From: Bradysia coprophila
Taxonomy: Eukaryota > Arthropoda > Insecta > Diptera > Sciaridae
NCBI RefSeq assembly: GCF_014529535.1
Contig: NW_023503373.1
Coordinates: 3,534,001-3,598,000 of the forward strand
DNA: 64,000 bases
Direction: 5' to 3'
The translations under genes were made by a program, and so were the position numbers. The first letter of the stretch is position 1; the number at the start of each line of letters is the position of its first letter. Under the pieces are notes generated by a model. The model worked only from the letters and a program-made list of their open reading frames with translations, was not told where the DNA came from and searched no databases. Shown in pieces: positions 13,031 to 24,962 of this stretch.

Positions 13031-13458
13031 TGTCGCAAGCGTCTGCAGAAGCTCCACCCAGTGGAATGGCACAAGCGATTGTAACTACGCGCAGGATTAC
13101 TGTAACGCGAACGACTGCTGTTCTAGTAACTAGTTCAGGGCTAACGATAGCATCAGTAGTCGCAAGTTCACGGTCAGCTGCAGTTCAATCTTCACTGCAG
13201 CCAACCTTACCCGTATCTACACCATCAGCTCTAATTGCGATGCCGTCACCGCCAGCTCCACTTGCTACGACGCCAAATCCATCTACAATTTCAATTCCGT
13301 CACTGCCAACCCCATCACCATCTCCAGTTGTTTCACCGCCGCCACATATTTCACCTGCCATACCGTCAGCCGCATCAGCCTTAACTGTTTATCATATTTT
13401 ACGGGAACTGATGATAATATTAGGATTTAGAATGATTGTTTCCATTTTCTATGAGTGA
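13031..13458 (+). CDS. Possible exon of an unassigned Ser/Thr/Pro/Ala-rich protein
   Basis: A 142-codon open frame directly follows a good acceptor (TTATTCTTTCAG, ending at 13030) and runs to a stop at 13456-13458. Residues 10-45 are Thr/Val/Ser-rich; residues 55-115 are strongly Pro/Ser-rich (PSPPAPLATTPNPSTISIPS and similar). The skewed composition and lower AT content stand out from the surrounding spacer. No upstream exon is identified and no domain is recognisable, so it could equally be a low-complexity remnant of a repeat. Treat as hypothetical. Confidence 0.3.
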
Positions 13459-13995
13459 TGTTGAGGCCCCCAGTTGTTGTTTTGCTTACTCAAATGACCA
13501 TAAATGAAAACAATTTAGTTGTTGTTGTCGATGCCTTGCATTCGACCGGAGTGACCGGTCATCTTCATGGCTATTTATTTACAAAAATATAAAAATTTGT
13601 TCAGTTAATTTACACTTCTCAATTGTTTTCTTAAATTTTAGCAACTTACGCTAACTATTAACTTCAGTTATCACACTCAAAAATTTAGTGTTTTTCATTC
13701 AATTCCCTGTTCACTTCGTGCATCCACCACATTTCGTATGAAGATGGGATCTGTAAATTTGGACTTCCTGCGGCAATGTGCCAATTAAATCCTTCTAAGC
13801 GGAAGTGGCCAAAAATATAATTATTAAAAGTCGAACATAGTTGCAGCGGATTAAAAAACTCTTCGACCAGATCTGGCTTAAATCAGCTCTGCTTGTTATT
13901 GATAACTTTGATGTCTTATGTCAATTCGATTATGTGTTTGTAATAAAACCGACATTGTCGTTCGTGTCATATTGAGTTTGAGTGAATGGTCGATT
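13459..13995. other. Spacer with no gene seen
   Basis: AT-rich; nothing recognisable on either strand. Confidence 0.5.
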
Positions 13996-14051
13996 ATGGC
14001 CAGTTCATGCTCGCATATGTCGCATATGCATAGGCGAGATGAACTGGCCAT
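13996..14051. repeat. Foldback element, family copy 1
   Basis: ATGGCCAGTTCATGCTCGCA at the left arm pairs with the right arm (GGCGAGATGAACTGGCCAT). It is clearly the same family as the hairpin at 38857-38919, sharing GGCCAGTTCAT.CTCGCATA. Confidence 0.8.
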
Positions 14052-14510
14052 TATGGATTCTGACTATGTAAAGCTAATGCTACATAACATAAATTGAGAT
14101 TGGCTCGTTCGGTTCGTGTTTTTTATGTAGGTGGAAGCACGGGGTTTCGGGGGGTTTTGAAATTAATTTTCGCTATGTTGCTCACATTGCAATGTCAAAT
14201 ATGTCTAAGGTCGTTTAATTTGTGCTAGGTGAAGTCCTTTTTCACTAAGCAATCAGCGTAACCTTCGTAAATAAAAAATCTTGAATTTGTCAACAATGTG
14301 TGGCAACATGTAAAAAACAAAAATCAAAACCCCCTCAAAGCCGGTGGCGATCCACTTGTCAACGGACAATACATAAACAAATTCCATCCCCTATTACGGT
14401 GGGCGGGAATGGGTAATAATTTTTTTTCCACCCGAGAAATGTGGCAAATGTTACTTATCTAGGCCAGAAACAGTCAAAAGTGGTCAACTAGTACAATAAT
14501 TTACAATACG

Positions 14511-14655
14511 GTAAATTATGGAAATGGTACTTCTTGTGTGTTTACCGACCTCGGCTACGCCTCGATAGCCAAATGTCACAAAAGAATTACTATTTCCATC
14601 ATTTGCCCAATTGTTAAGTAATGTACCTTCATGAAGTACCATTTCCATCTTTTAC
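14511..14655. repeat. Foldback element with GC-rich centre
   Basis: The left arm GTAAATTATGGAAATGGTAC plus TTC is matched by the inverted right arm GAAGTACCATTTCCAT..TTTTAC. The centre holds CCTCGGCTACGCCTCGA, itself a small palindrome resembling the loops of other foldbacks in the window. Confidence 0.75.
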
Positions 14656-14676
14656 CCCATTGCCAAGTAAGATATT

Positions 14677-14747
14677 TTATTCAAAAACTTGAGGTAAAGT
14701 TTTGGATACGTGCAATAAAGTTAACTTTACCTCACGTTTTTGAATAA
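14677..14747. repeat. Foldback element, about 25-bp arms
   Basis: TTTATTCAAAAACTTGAGGT.. and its inverted copy ending ACCTCACGTTTTTGAATAAA flank a short loop. It lies immediately after the preceding foldback. Confidence 0.75.
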
Positions 14748-15428
14748 ATAAACACTTCCTCTCAACTGCCCAATATTTATTTTAAGGAACACCACACCAT
14801 CAAGAGAACATCACACACTTGCACGAAAACTTCGGTAATCTCTTTTTAGTAAAATTCCGTTGCAAATAGTAGTTTTGCAGCTAATCTATTCACAGTCACT
14901 GATGATTCCAAAACTGCTCGTTAAAGCTATTGTCGAGAAAAAAAATTTAAACCTAAAATATTTCAAAAAAGTGAATCCGAAATATCGACGAATGTTTAAA
15001 AAGCTTCCACACAAAGCTTACACTCGCTATTTTAAAACTTTTAAGTTCCATAACACCGGATTAAGCTTAACGGGATGCGACCTTGAATAAATTTTTATCA
15101 GAACCATTTTTTCTTTAGTATATGTCTGCGATTCTGCGCGTTGTCAAGTGCATAATTGTATGTATTTATCAAAAATATCATACATAACGACATAACCAAT
15201 GGTGTGAATAATCAACCATCACACTTCATTCACTCTGTTGTATTATTAGATGTCATTCAGTTCGCATCTTCACGCCGAGCTGGAAGTGTTTGATAATTTT
15301 AAATAGCTTCGCGCTTCGTTCAGTCATAATCTACACGAGAACTTTTTTTTGCAATTCCTACAGCTGTTACAAATATATTGCGGCTAGTGTTTATTGAATA
15401 GAATTTATAAAAAAATTTGGTCTCTGCT
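14748..15428 (+). other. Spacer with presumed glycogen branching enzyme promoter and 5' UTR
   Basis: No gene supported. A 76-codon frame at 14860-15090 is Lys-rich and unrecognised. The last few hundred bases before the ATG at 15429 should include promoter and leader. Confidence 0.45.
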
Positions 15429-18400
15429 ATGGCATTAATTGAAGTGAAAGACATTGATAATCTGTTTAAAATTGATGGCTATTTGAAACCACATGAACGG
15501 GAGATCCGTCGTAGGTGAGTGTAGTGTCCCAACGATATTTAATAAAATCATTCAACGATTTTTCAGTTAAAATGCACTAAAGTGCATAATTATCCCATAA
15601 GAATAACAAAATTATGATTTAAGATCAAAAATGTTCAATGTCATAGAAAGGTTACGGTTTCAGTCGTTATGTAAATTAGAGAAAAAATAAACATTCTCTG
15701 ATTGCATGTTTTCATATTTCTCATTATGTGAAACAAAAATATTTATTATTGTTGATTAAGTGTCAACTTTTAGGTCAAAAAATCGCCGCCAAAGCCATGC
15801 ATGTTATCATAAAACCTCTGTATATACAATAAGATATTCAGTACTCAGTACATGCCGGTTGATGAATTGTAGCATGGTCGTTTATAGTATATAACGTGTT
15901 TTGATGGTGTAAGTGTATACAAAACACGCAAGAGTTTTTTTTATGTCTATTTATAAAGATGCATATCAATGAAACAAGAAAAGGTGATACCGGCTTTACA
16001 AATATTTGCACACACAAAAATTGTATCGAAGTTTTAGCAAAAGTATCATGCAGAATTTCGTGACTATCAATATCGTTGATATACTAACTGTATTGATACG
16101 ACAATTGTTATTGGATGATAAGCTTTCCCTTTCTGTCTTTTCTCGTAACTTTCCTTCATAATTTTAAAGTTCTAACTTTGTCCAGCCATTCTAATCCGCT
16201 TCCGATTTCGTTACACAGACATGGCGTAATCCAAGACTGGATCAAACGTATTGATAACGATGAAGGCGGTATCGATGTGTTTTCACAAGGATATAAGTAT
16301 TTTGGTCTTCACATTCAACAGGATAATTCCGTAATAGCTAGAGAATGGGCACCTGGAGCAGTACAACTATATTTGACTGGAGATTTTAGTAAGTCATTTC
16401 GTTGATATGACAATTTCGTTGTTGAAAGCCCAACCTCTGTGAACAAATAAAAATCTCGAATCAAAATCAACAGACAATTGGCAGTGGGTGGATAATCCAT
16501 ACAAAAAACTCGAATATGGAAAATGGGAATGTTACATTCCGCCGAGGGATGATGGTTCCTGTGCAATTGCTCACCTTTCCGAAGTTAAAGTTATCATTCG
16601 AAAGAGCTCGGATGAGTTGGTCGATCGATTGTCGCCATGGGCGAAGTATGTGGTACAGCCGCCGAAAGAGGCGAATCAGGGTACGAATTATAAACAGCGT
16701 GTATGGCATCCACCTGCCCATCAGGTTGGTAAAATGTAAATTTAATTTTCGGTTGTGGATCTTCAATTTGCTCTACGTTCTAGAAATACATGTTCAAGCA
16801 TCGCAAGCCAACGAAACCGAAATCATTAAAAATTTACGAATGTCATGTTGGCATTGCCACGCAAAATCTTGAAGTCGGATCATATAAGAATTTTGCAGAG
16901 AATATCTTACCCCGAATAGTTCGGCAGGGCTATAACGCCATTCAGGTCATGGCTATAATGGAGCATGCTTATTATGCCAGTTTCGGCTATCAAGTCACTA
17001 GTTTTTACGCAGCTTCTAGTCGTTATGGTACACCTGATGATCTCAAGCGTATGGTGGATGAAGCTCATCGATTGGGGCTGTAAATTATTTGAAATTGATT
17101 CATTTTGTCGTCGAATTAATTCCTCTGTTTCCAGGTACGTTCTGTTAGATGTTGTTCATTCGCATGCATCGAAAAATGTCCATGATGGGTTGAATCAATT
17201 CGATGGGACAAACAGCTGTTTCTTCCACGACGGTCCTCGTGGAGAACACAGTCTTTGGGACAGTAGACTGTTCAATTATACCGAATATGAAGTTTTAAGA
17301 TTTTTGATATCGAATTTGAGATGGTGGAAAGGTGAGTGTTGGCAGCTTGAAATTGTGGTTTCCCGGTGGTTGCGAATCTGACCTATTTTTTCAAAATTAG
17401 ATGAATATAATTTCGATGGATATCGCTTCGACGGCGTCACATCGATGCTCTATCATTCCCGTGGAATTGGCGAAGGTTTCAGTGGCGATTACAATGAGTA
17501 TTTTGGCCTTAACGTGGACACAGATGCGATTGTTTACCTGGCGCTAGCTAATTTCCTATTGCATCGCATGGACAGCGAAGTAATAACAATTGCCGAGGAT
17601 GTGTCAGGCATGCCTGCGTTATGCCGTCCAGTTAGCGAAGGTGGTATTGGTTTCGATTATCGTCTCGGTATGGCAATACCTGATAAATGGATCGAATTGT
17701 TGAAAGAAGCCCGTGACGAGGATTGGGATATTGGTAACATTGTGCACACGTTGACAAATCGACGATGGATGGAAAAAACTGTTGCGTATGCTGAGTCGCA
17801 CGACCAGGCGTTGGTTGGTAAGTCATGTCAATTGACTATTTACATTTGTATGCGACCCGTTGACCTCATTAAAAACAAACAAACTTAGGCGATAAGACAT
17901 TAGCGTTCTGGTTGATGGACAAAGAAATGTACACGCACATGTCGACCATGTCGGACTCGACCTTAATCATCGATCGAGGAATCGCGTTACACAAAATAAT
18001 TCGCTTGCTCACAAATTCGCTGGGCGGTGAAGCGTATCTGAACTTTATGGGGAATGAATTTGGTCATCCAGAATGGCTAGATTTCCCGAGAGGTTAGTCT
18101 GATCTACAGAAGTCGTCGTAATTTTTCAAAATTTAATTGACGAACATTTCAGTTGGTAACAATGACTCGTATCATTATGCACGGCGACAATGGAATTTGG
18201 TCGATGATCCTCTGTTGAAGTATAAGTATTTAAATGAGTTCGATCGAGCCATGCATACTACGGAAGAAAAATATCATTGGCTATCCAGTAATCCGGTAAG
18301 CTACGCTGCCTGAAATTCGCTAATCGTTTTCTAACTGATTAATTGTGTTAGGCTTATGTGAGCATGAAACATGAAAGTGATAAAGTGATCGCATTCGAAC

Positions 18401-18648
18401 GGGCCGGACTGGTGTTCGTATTTAACTTCCATTCAACGAAAAGTTTCACTGACTACAGAGTTGGTGTTGATGTGGCCGGTGCGTATTCGGTTGTGCTTAG
18501 TTCGGATGATGAAATATTTGGTGGACACAATCGTATCGATAAAACTTGCAAACATCTAACCGATCCATTGGGTTTCGCTAACAGAAGGAATTTCATTCAG
18601 GTGTACATACCATCACGAACTGCATTAGTATTGGCCAAGGTAGATTGA
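15429..18648 (+). CDS. AGBE: 1,4-alpha-glucan (glycogen) branching enzyme
   Basis: Cytosolic GH13 enzyme that cuts alpha-1,4 glucan chains and rejoins them by alpha-1,6 links in glycogen synthesis. Nine exons: 15429-15514, 16219-16388, 16474-16724, 16784-17079, 17135-17331, 17401-17817, 17889-18092, 18153-18295, 18352-18648, giving 686 residues as expected. An N-terminal CBM48-type module (LTGDFNNWQW..) precedes the GH13 barrel. Conserved regions: [23 protein letters not shown] with the nucleophile Asp about 344, IAEDVSGMP with acid/base Glu about 399, and [18 protein letters not shown]-terminal all-beta domain ends in [10 protein letters not shown]. Everything expected for activity is present. 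The start is supported by a family-like N-terminus. An ATTAAA-like signal lies about 65 bases after the stop. Confidence 0.96.
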
Positions 18649-19319
18649 AGAGGAAAATGTTATTTTGTAATTGAATTTTTATAAAAGTTTTGTTACTGTT
18701 GAGAATATTATATTAAAGTCTTGAAGACGTTAAATTGGCAAAAATAACTTTATTTGGTCTCTGTGGCTGTGCAAGGTACACGCAATGATTGCCTAAACAA
18801 AATGTGTTCCTAATACTAAAAGTAGTTTTTAAAAAAATTGTTGATAGAAGTTAGGGCAGGAATACTAAGAAATGAAGTATCGATACTGTGAGGAATTACT
18901 ACAAAACAATTCTCGGTTCAATGCTTCTTCGTCGTCTAAAGCTGCTAAATACTTGAATGTAGAATTTCCCATCATTAAACAAATTAATTTCATGGAACAT
19001 TCCGTCCACAAAATCACTAAATTAACTTGTTTATCGCTGCCTGTTGCTGTGAATTGTGACAAACTAAATCTAAATTTATGCGCCGTGCCGAAATACGAAT
19101 CGATTTATTTGGTCTACTGGACAGGCGAATAGACCCTCGACATAACGTATCCATCGCCTCAAAATATATTTTTTTGATCGAAAAACAGTTCCAGGAAATT
19201 CTTCTACGTCAATGAAATCCGAAAAAGCATCAAATCGGAGAAATTGCTCTGTTACTTACTCACTGTTCGACAGTTCATCACCTATATGTAAGCAGACTTG
19301 CCGTTTTATGTTAATAACA
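18649..19319. other. Convergent 3' spacer between AGBE and Spt-I
   Basis: Holds both 3' UTRs. Overlapping frames on the two strands around 18865-19132 have no recognisable protein features. Confidence 0.6.
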
Positions 19320-21352
19320 CTAGACTAAAATTCGCTTGGAAACATTTTCTAATGTGTTCACAACGAAATCAATATCATCGCCGGTAAGTAGACGGTTCGA
19401 TGTGAGTCTGATACTGGAGCGTGGACATTTCGGGTGTTCACGATCGACTAAGTATTCAGCATTCGTTACAGCCAAATTACTTTCGACGCACTGTTGAGAC
19501 AAGAAAAGTAAATTAAACTTGCAATGCAATGGATTAAACTTCAGCTGTCCGAGCTGTAGGTCACTTACAGCGTCAACAATTTGACCAATCAATGATCGTT
19601 CGGTGTCTCGATCACTCTCCGTCTTCAAGTATAAATGTTTTACGGGCGACAATGGATGACCTCCTAATTCGAAATGAGTCAGCCGATTAAGTTTTCTGCA
19701 AACGAATGAATTGGTTAATGTGATCACAGCGAACAGCTAATTACGATCTCTTACTCGTGCAGTAGTTTTGAATTCGTTCTGAGTTCCTCGAAAATTGATG
19801 GTTCCCGTTCAAATCGATCTATGGCGGATATTGCTGCTTGTGTAAGAAGTGGCGGAGTGGATGCAGAGAAGCAATACCCTATACGATGTACGAGTTTAAT
19901 ATTTTTTCAGCTGACAATTACATAACGACAACGAAACTTACCTAGTCCAGACAGAACTTGATGATCGATAATATATGTTGTTCCGACGCAAAAGCCTCCG
20001 ATTGAACCAACGCCGCCTTCCAAAGTACCACAAATCATATCGATTTCTTTGCGCTAAGAAATTTCAATTTCAATTAGATGTTGAAAAAGTGTCTGGAACA
20101 GTCAATGAGCTTACATCCACGTTAAGATACTCCGTCAAGCCGCGACCATTCTCACCCAACACGCCAAAAGACACACTTTCGTCCAAAATAAGCCGAAGTT
20201 TATATTTCTGGCGCAGTTCAACCAATCTTTGCAGTGGACAGATATCACCGACATTCATGTAGATTCCCTCAGCAACGAGGAAACGACGACTCTTAGCAGC
20301 TTTCTTTGGATTCTAAAAATTTAGATCAAATGCATATGTTTGTGTGTGTCATTTCGATGTTGTGTTATGGCGTTTGCTTACCTTTAAATCAGCCTTTTGT
20401 TGTTCCGCCAGTAATCGCTCCAAATCGTCCATGTCGTTGTGCTTAAAGTAAACAATTTTACTTCTGGACGCATCCAGACCTTTTTGAATGGCGAAGTGAA
20501 CACATTCATCGACAAAAATAATGTCTCCTCGTTTACAGTATGCTGGAATAGCACTAGCAATCGTTGAAAAACCATAGGAATAGAGAACCGCTGCTTCCAC
20601 TTGCATAAATTTTGCTAAACGCACCTCCAATTCCAAATGAACGTCAGAAGTGCCATAGAATCCTCTCGGACCGCACGATCCTAAAGTTTAAGTTAAACAA
20701 TTTTATTGACTCACTTCCGATGGTATGAGGATTGACTTACCAACTCCATACTTTCTCAGGCACTTAATAGCACTTTCTTCTATCTCCTTGTCTTCAACTA
20801 GACCCAAATAATTGTGCGTGGCCAAGTTCAGACAATCATGTCCATCGATTGTCAATCGTTTACCGGCACGACCAGTAACTACTCTCGGCGATGGAACCAT
20901 CGTGTTGGTCACATCGTTTATCAACGGCTCTGGGTTCCATTTATCCAGTAAATCAGCTTTCTGTTGCGGCGTCAATTTAATACGATCTTTTTTCCGGTGC
21001 AACACTAGCCAAACAACGGATATAAGAAGGGAAACCTCTAGACATAACGTATACAAAGGCGCCTGAAAGATTAATTTGAAAGAAGTACGTTACACCGCAG
21101 ATAAATGCTGAGTTGCATATAGATATAATGGCACACTGGCATATCAACACATAACCCATGAGTTATGTCAATTGGAGACAATCAAATATCAATAAAAAAT
21201 GTGACTAATAAGCAAACACAAATTGATAAGGTAAACGCTTCGAAGAATTTTCATTGGCAACGAGTTACGTTTTATTGATATCCATATGACTATATTCATA
21301 CCTTCCAAAATATGTCGTACAATTCATCAAAGATATGCGATGCAGTGATCAT
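19320..21352 (-). CDS. Spt-I: Serine palmitoyltransferase long chain base subunit 1
   Basis: ER-membrane regulatory partner of SPTLC2 in the first step of sphingolipid synthesis, condensation of serine with palmitoyl-CoA. Eight exons: 21302-21352, 20741-21062, 20382-20680, 20115-20312, 19942-20053, 19755-19878, 19569-19695, 19320-19490, giving 467 residues. One N-terminal membrane segment (about residues 20-40, [16 protein letters not shown]) is followed by the alpha-oxoamine synthase fold: [51 protein letters not shown], and [17 protein letters not shown]. The PLP-binding Lys is absent at the expected site, as in all SPTLC1 subunits, which separates it from SPTLC2. The conserved Cys of the CGPRGFYG motif (the position mutated in human HSAN1) is present. 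Confidence 0.96.
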
Positions 21353-21591
21353 ATTTAATTTAAAATTAAAACAAAAACGAAAATGATATAAATTCTCTAT
21401 CACACACCCAACGTGAAATCAAAAAGCAAAAGGCACTTGACACTTGAAAATGCAGCAGCAAATTTTGCTTTGACACCTTTGACAGCTGAAAAGAGTTAGG
21501 AGCCGCACATGCGTACGGTGCGTACACTGAAAAAAAAAGCGAACTGGAGTGACAAAGAATGAACTATAGGTATTTATGATGAAATAGAAGA

Positions 21592-21770
21592 AGATATTTT
21601 GACAAGTACACCAAGGCAAGTTAAAATAAACTGATCTTCTGTCCTCTCGCTCTCAATGTACCACGTTGAAAGAAAAGCAAATACTTTGACAAGTATGTAC
21701 CCCAAGGCAAGTTGTAATAACTAGTCTTTGGTTTTCTCGCTCTGATCATAACAGTCTATTCAGTGTTAAT
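21592..21770 (+). repeat. Two-copy block of a dispersed CAAGGCAAGTT repeat
   Basis: Two imperfect head-to-tail copies of a unit of about 90 bases containing TTTGACAAGTA..CCAAGGCAAGTT, then AACT..TCTT..TTCTCGCTCT. A third, more diverged piece follows at about 21897. A well-matched copy occurs at about 56088-56170, showing that this is an interspersed family. Confidence 0.65.
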
Positions 21771-22723
21771 TTAGAGTGATATTTTGGATCAGTTAAATCT
21801 AACTGACCTCGAGGACACTGTCAAAATGTCAGAAGATACAAAATTGATTTTTCGAAAATTCTTACTTTGAATTTAGATTTATTTTTGTTAATCAATTTTT
21901 GACAAGGCCAGTTAAATTTATTTGATCTTCGCTCTCTGTTAACATAGTGTTAAAAGGGCGTAAAAGCGAAAAAATAACCAGTTGCTTGGTCTGGATGGAA
22001 AGTGTTATGTCAAAATTTATATGTAAAAATCCAGTTAACTAGTTAATTTAACTGAGCTCGCTCGTATGTGAGATGGTTCAGTTATTTTTGAGTCCAATCA
22101 GATGGTCTATAGTAGCTACACAGGGAAACGATGAAGGAGCCAACAGAACTGAAGTTGCACAAACTTATGATTTCTGAATAGATATAAATCTGCCAGCCGC
22201 TATAAATTCTTTAGAACTATTAAATCTCGAGGTGGAGAGCTACGAATCACTACTTCTTTGTTCTTTCTTTTGACAGAGATTTCGTTGAATCGATTTTTTT
22301 TTAATTGGGAGTATACAAACATTCAAACACACTTTTAGCACTTATACATCCAAAATGTTTTTAACATCAACTGAATCTTCTACTTCATTAGTTTTATTGA
22401 AAATTTCGCTAAAAAAGACTTAAGATAGTGAGCTTATTGCTTATTCATGTTGTCTCTGTCAATAACAGATGTCATAGCGAACTGTAAGGATTATGGCCAT
22501 GGTATGTAATGGCCTCAAAAATAACAATTAAAGTTACATTTTAGTCTACAAGTTATTTATTGCATCTTCATAATAACCAATGTAAATTTACCGTCACCGT
22601 GATATATCAAGAGCTGGTGCCTGTGCACATAACCAGTTAGTTTGAACGTTAAACCACTGACAGTAGGAATTACCCACTTGTATCCCCCTTTTTACTCTCC
22701 GGTTCATAGTAAGCGTGCATTAG

Positions 22724-22845
22724 TATGTTACGTCACTGTTTGTAAATATTTGTTTAGGCAAGTGTGTGGTTTGCGGAACGAGCCGAAGGCGAGTGGATTA
22801 ATTACATGTGCCTAAACAAGCATTTATAAGCAGTGACGTAACACA
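22724..22845. repeat. Foldback element, about 35-bp arms, CG-rich loop
   Basis: The left arm TGTTACGTCACTG..TTTGTTTAGGCA is inverted in the right arm TGCCTAAACAAGCATTTA..CAGTGACGTAACA. The loop carries GAGCCGAAGGCGAG. The inner-arm sequence and loop resemble the foldback at 47096-47225. Confidence 0.8.
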
Positions 22846-22977
22846 TTTTACATGTTTGTGGACGGTAAGTGCATTTTCCATGTCACAAGCAGTGATGTAA
22901 AGTGTACTTTACCGTGCATAAGCATGTAATGTATATTAAACAAATCAGGTTTACCGCGCTGGATCTCTACTCGAGGT

Positions 22978-23045
22978 ATGTTGAAACTTAATCTAACAAC
23001 AATCACTGTCACTCGACAAAGTGATCGGGCTAGCTATAAATTCAG
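22978..23045 (-). repeat. Dispersed repeat, copy 1
   Basis: The minus strand reads TAGCTAGCCCGATCACTTTG.. then GTGATTGTTGTTAGATTAAG. A diverged copy lies on the plus strand at 40627-40690. Family unknown. Confidence 0.55.
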
Positions 23046-24898
23046 GTGTAATTTAATTTTACCTTCTGTCAATTTTTCGCGCGCTGCGCTCACTTCAACG
23101 AATTACCTGTTTTCGTGTATCGTACACATCCGATCATTCAATTTCTCATTTCTTCACTCCGCAAATTTGTATCCTTTGTACACACTTATTTTTCGTTTTC
23201 AACTTCTTCACGTCCGGTTCGTTGTTATAGCTGTATTGTGAGAAAGTCGGAAAGTCGAAAGCACGTTGATCAGACGTGGCACTTCTTGATCTTTACAGCC
23301 TCCCTTCGCATTGCGCTCGAATTCTAATGTCCTTCAATAACCAATGTAAATTTCAAGCAAAACGGAAAAATGGTAATTTCTATGCACAATAAAACATCCT
23401 GAAATCAGCAATGAAGAACCATTTACCTGTCTAGAATTTATCCTGCAATAAAAACTGTATCACAAACACCAAACCGGTGAAAGGGGTTTTTCAGTAATAC
23501 GTTGAACACATTTTTTCAAATTTCGTTTATCAAGAGTAATGTGTGTGTGTGTTGGGTGTGTCGGGTGATGTGGAACAGTGAGCTTTTTATTTAAAAAGAA
23601 AGTCCGCAATCGAGTAAATCGAAAATGAGAAGTGAGACTCAGAAGAGTATAATATGGGAACATTTAAGTTGCTACATCGCAGCCAGATGAGATAAGCTCG
23701 GGTTAATATGGTCTTATATTACAGAAGAAACTAATGATGGTAAAAATGTTTCTTGAAAATATATTTAGATCACAAAAGGTAGCAGACTAGATTCTAGATA
23801 ATTATACTGTTAGTATCATCGGTATCTGTGAAAGATTGATTAATGTGTGAAGCGGAGCTGCTCTTTTTAAAGACTAACTATGAATTCGTGCCTTAAAAAA
23901 ACCGTTCTGATTAACGTTCCAAATTTAAAAGCAAATGAGCATCAGACAAAGAAACAAAATTGCAAACGATTTTCCTAAACCATACTCGAATAAGGTCATA
24001 AATTTACAAAATTACTTTTTTTTAACAAAATTCATTATGTGGCAGAGTCAGTTCAATAATTTCATTTTAAAATTCGTTCCGAAAGCAAAATTCAACATTT
24101 TTTTGTGTTTAATGTTATACCAGTTTATTTTTTGCGAATTATAAATTGCAAATGAATATACACATTTGATGAAATGAAATGCCAACATTTTTTCAAGTCT
24201 GCATTATGTTAAAGTATGAACTGTACAGATAGTTCCTACAGCAATATATAATAATGGTACTACATACGTATATATACACACGGAACAAACATTTTTTTTT
24301 CTTACCCGAACGGAGAAAGATCTACCAAACAAAACGAAAAGAAAAACTCTCACAATGAAAAGAGACTGTGCAAAAAAGACATTATAAAAACCGTATGAAC
24401 GAATGATTTCGATGACGCAGTCCATGACCTAGTTCGTGTTTTAATTCAAGGCCGACTGTTGACCCCATCATCATGCCGCAGAAATAAAACATAAGTCAGT
24501 TCTATTATATTGGTATGTTTTCATGTATATTTTCTTACATTTTATATACAAAAATAAAATATATATTAGCGCCGCGCATGTTTCCGCCGGCATGTAATTA
24601 TACATGCGCACAATTTTGCTCAAAAAATGAAAATTTTTCAGTTAAACAAAATTGTGTCATGAAATTCTATTAATTTTTTTTTGTTTCACCAAATAAATGG
24701 TTTTAATACCATTATTATGTTGCTTTTGGTATGGAGTATTGTCGAAAAAAAGGTACGGCATTACGTGTGTGTAACTTGAAAAAAATATGCCGGTATGAAG
24801 GCATTAATGGGCTGAATACATGTACGAAGTAGGAAGCGTTATAGTCGTAACAGAAATGACAATATTTATTCTTTGAAGCTTTAAAGCCTTTCAGAGGC

Positions 24899-24962
24899 TA
24901 AGTGTTTAATACAAAATCTTTTACTTCATTTGTTGTACCATAATCCAAAAACACTTAGCTAA
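24899..24962. repeat. Small hairpin carrying the dispersed ACAAAATCTTTTACTTCA motif
   Basis: CTAAGTGTTT and AAACACTTAG form short arms around a loop that contains ACAAAATCTTTTACTTCA at about 24911-24928. Confidence 0.5.
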
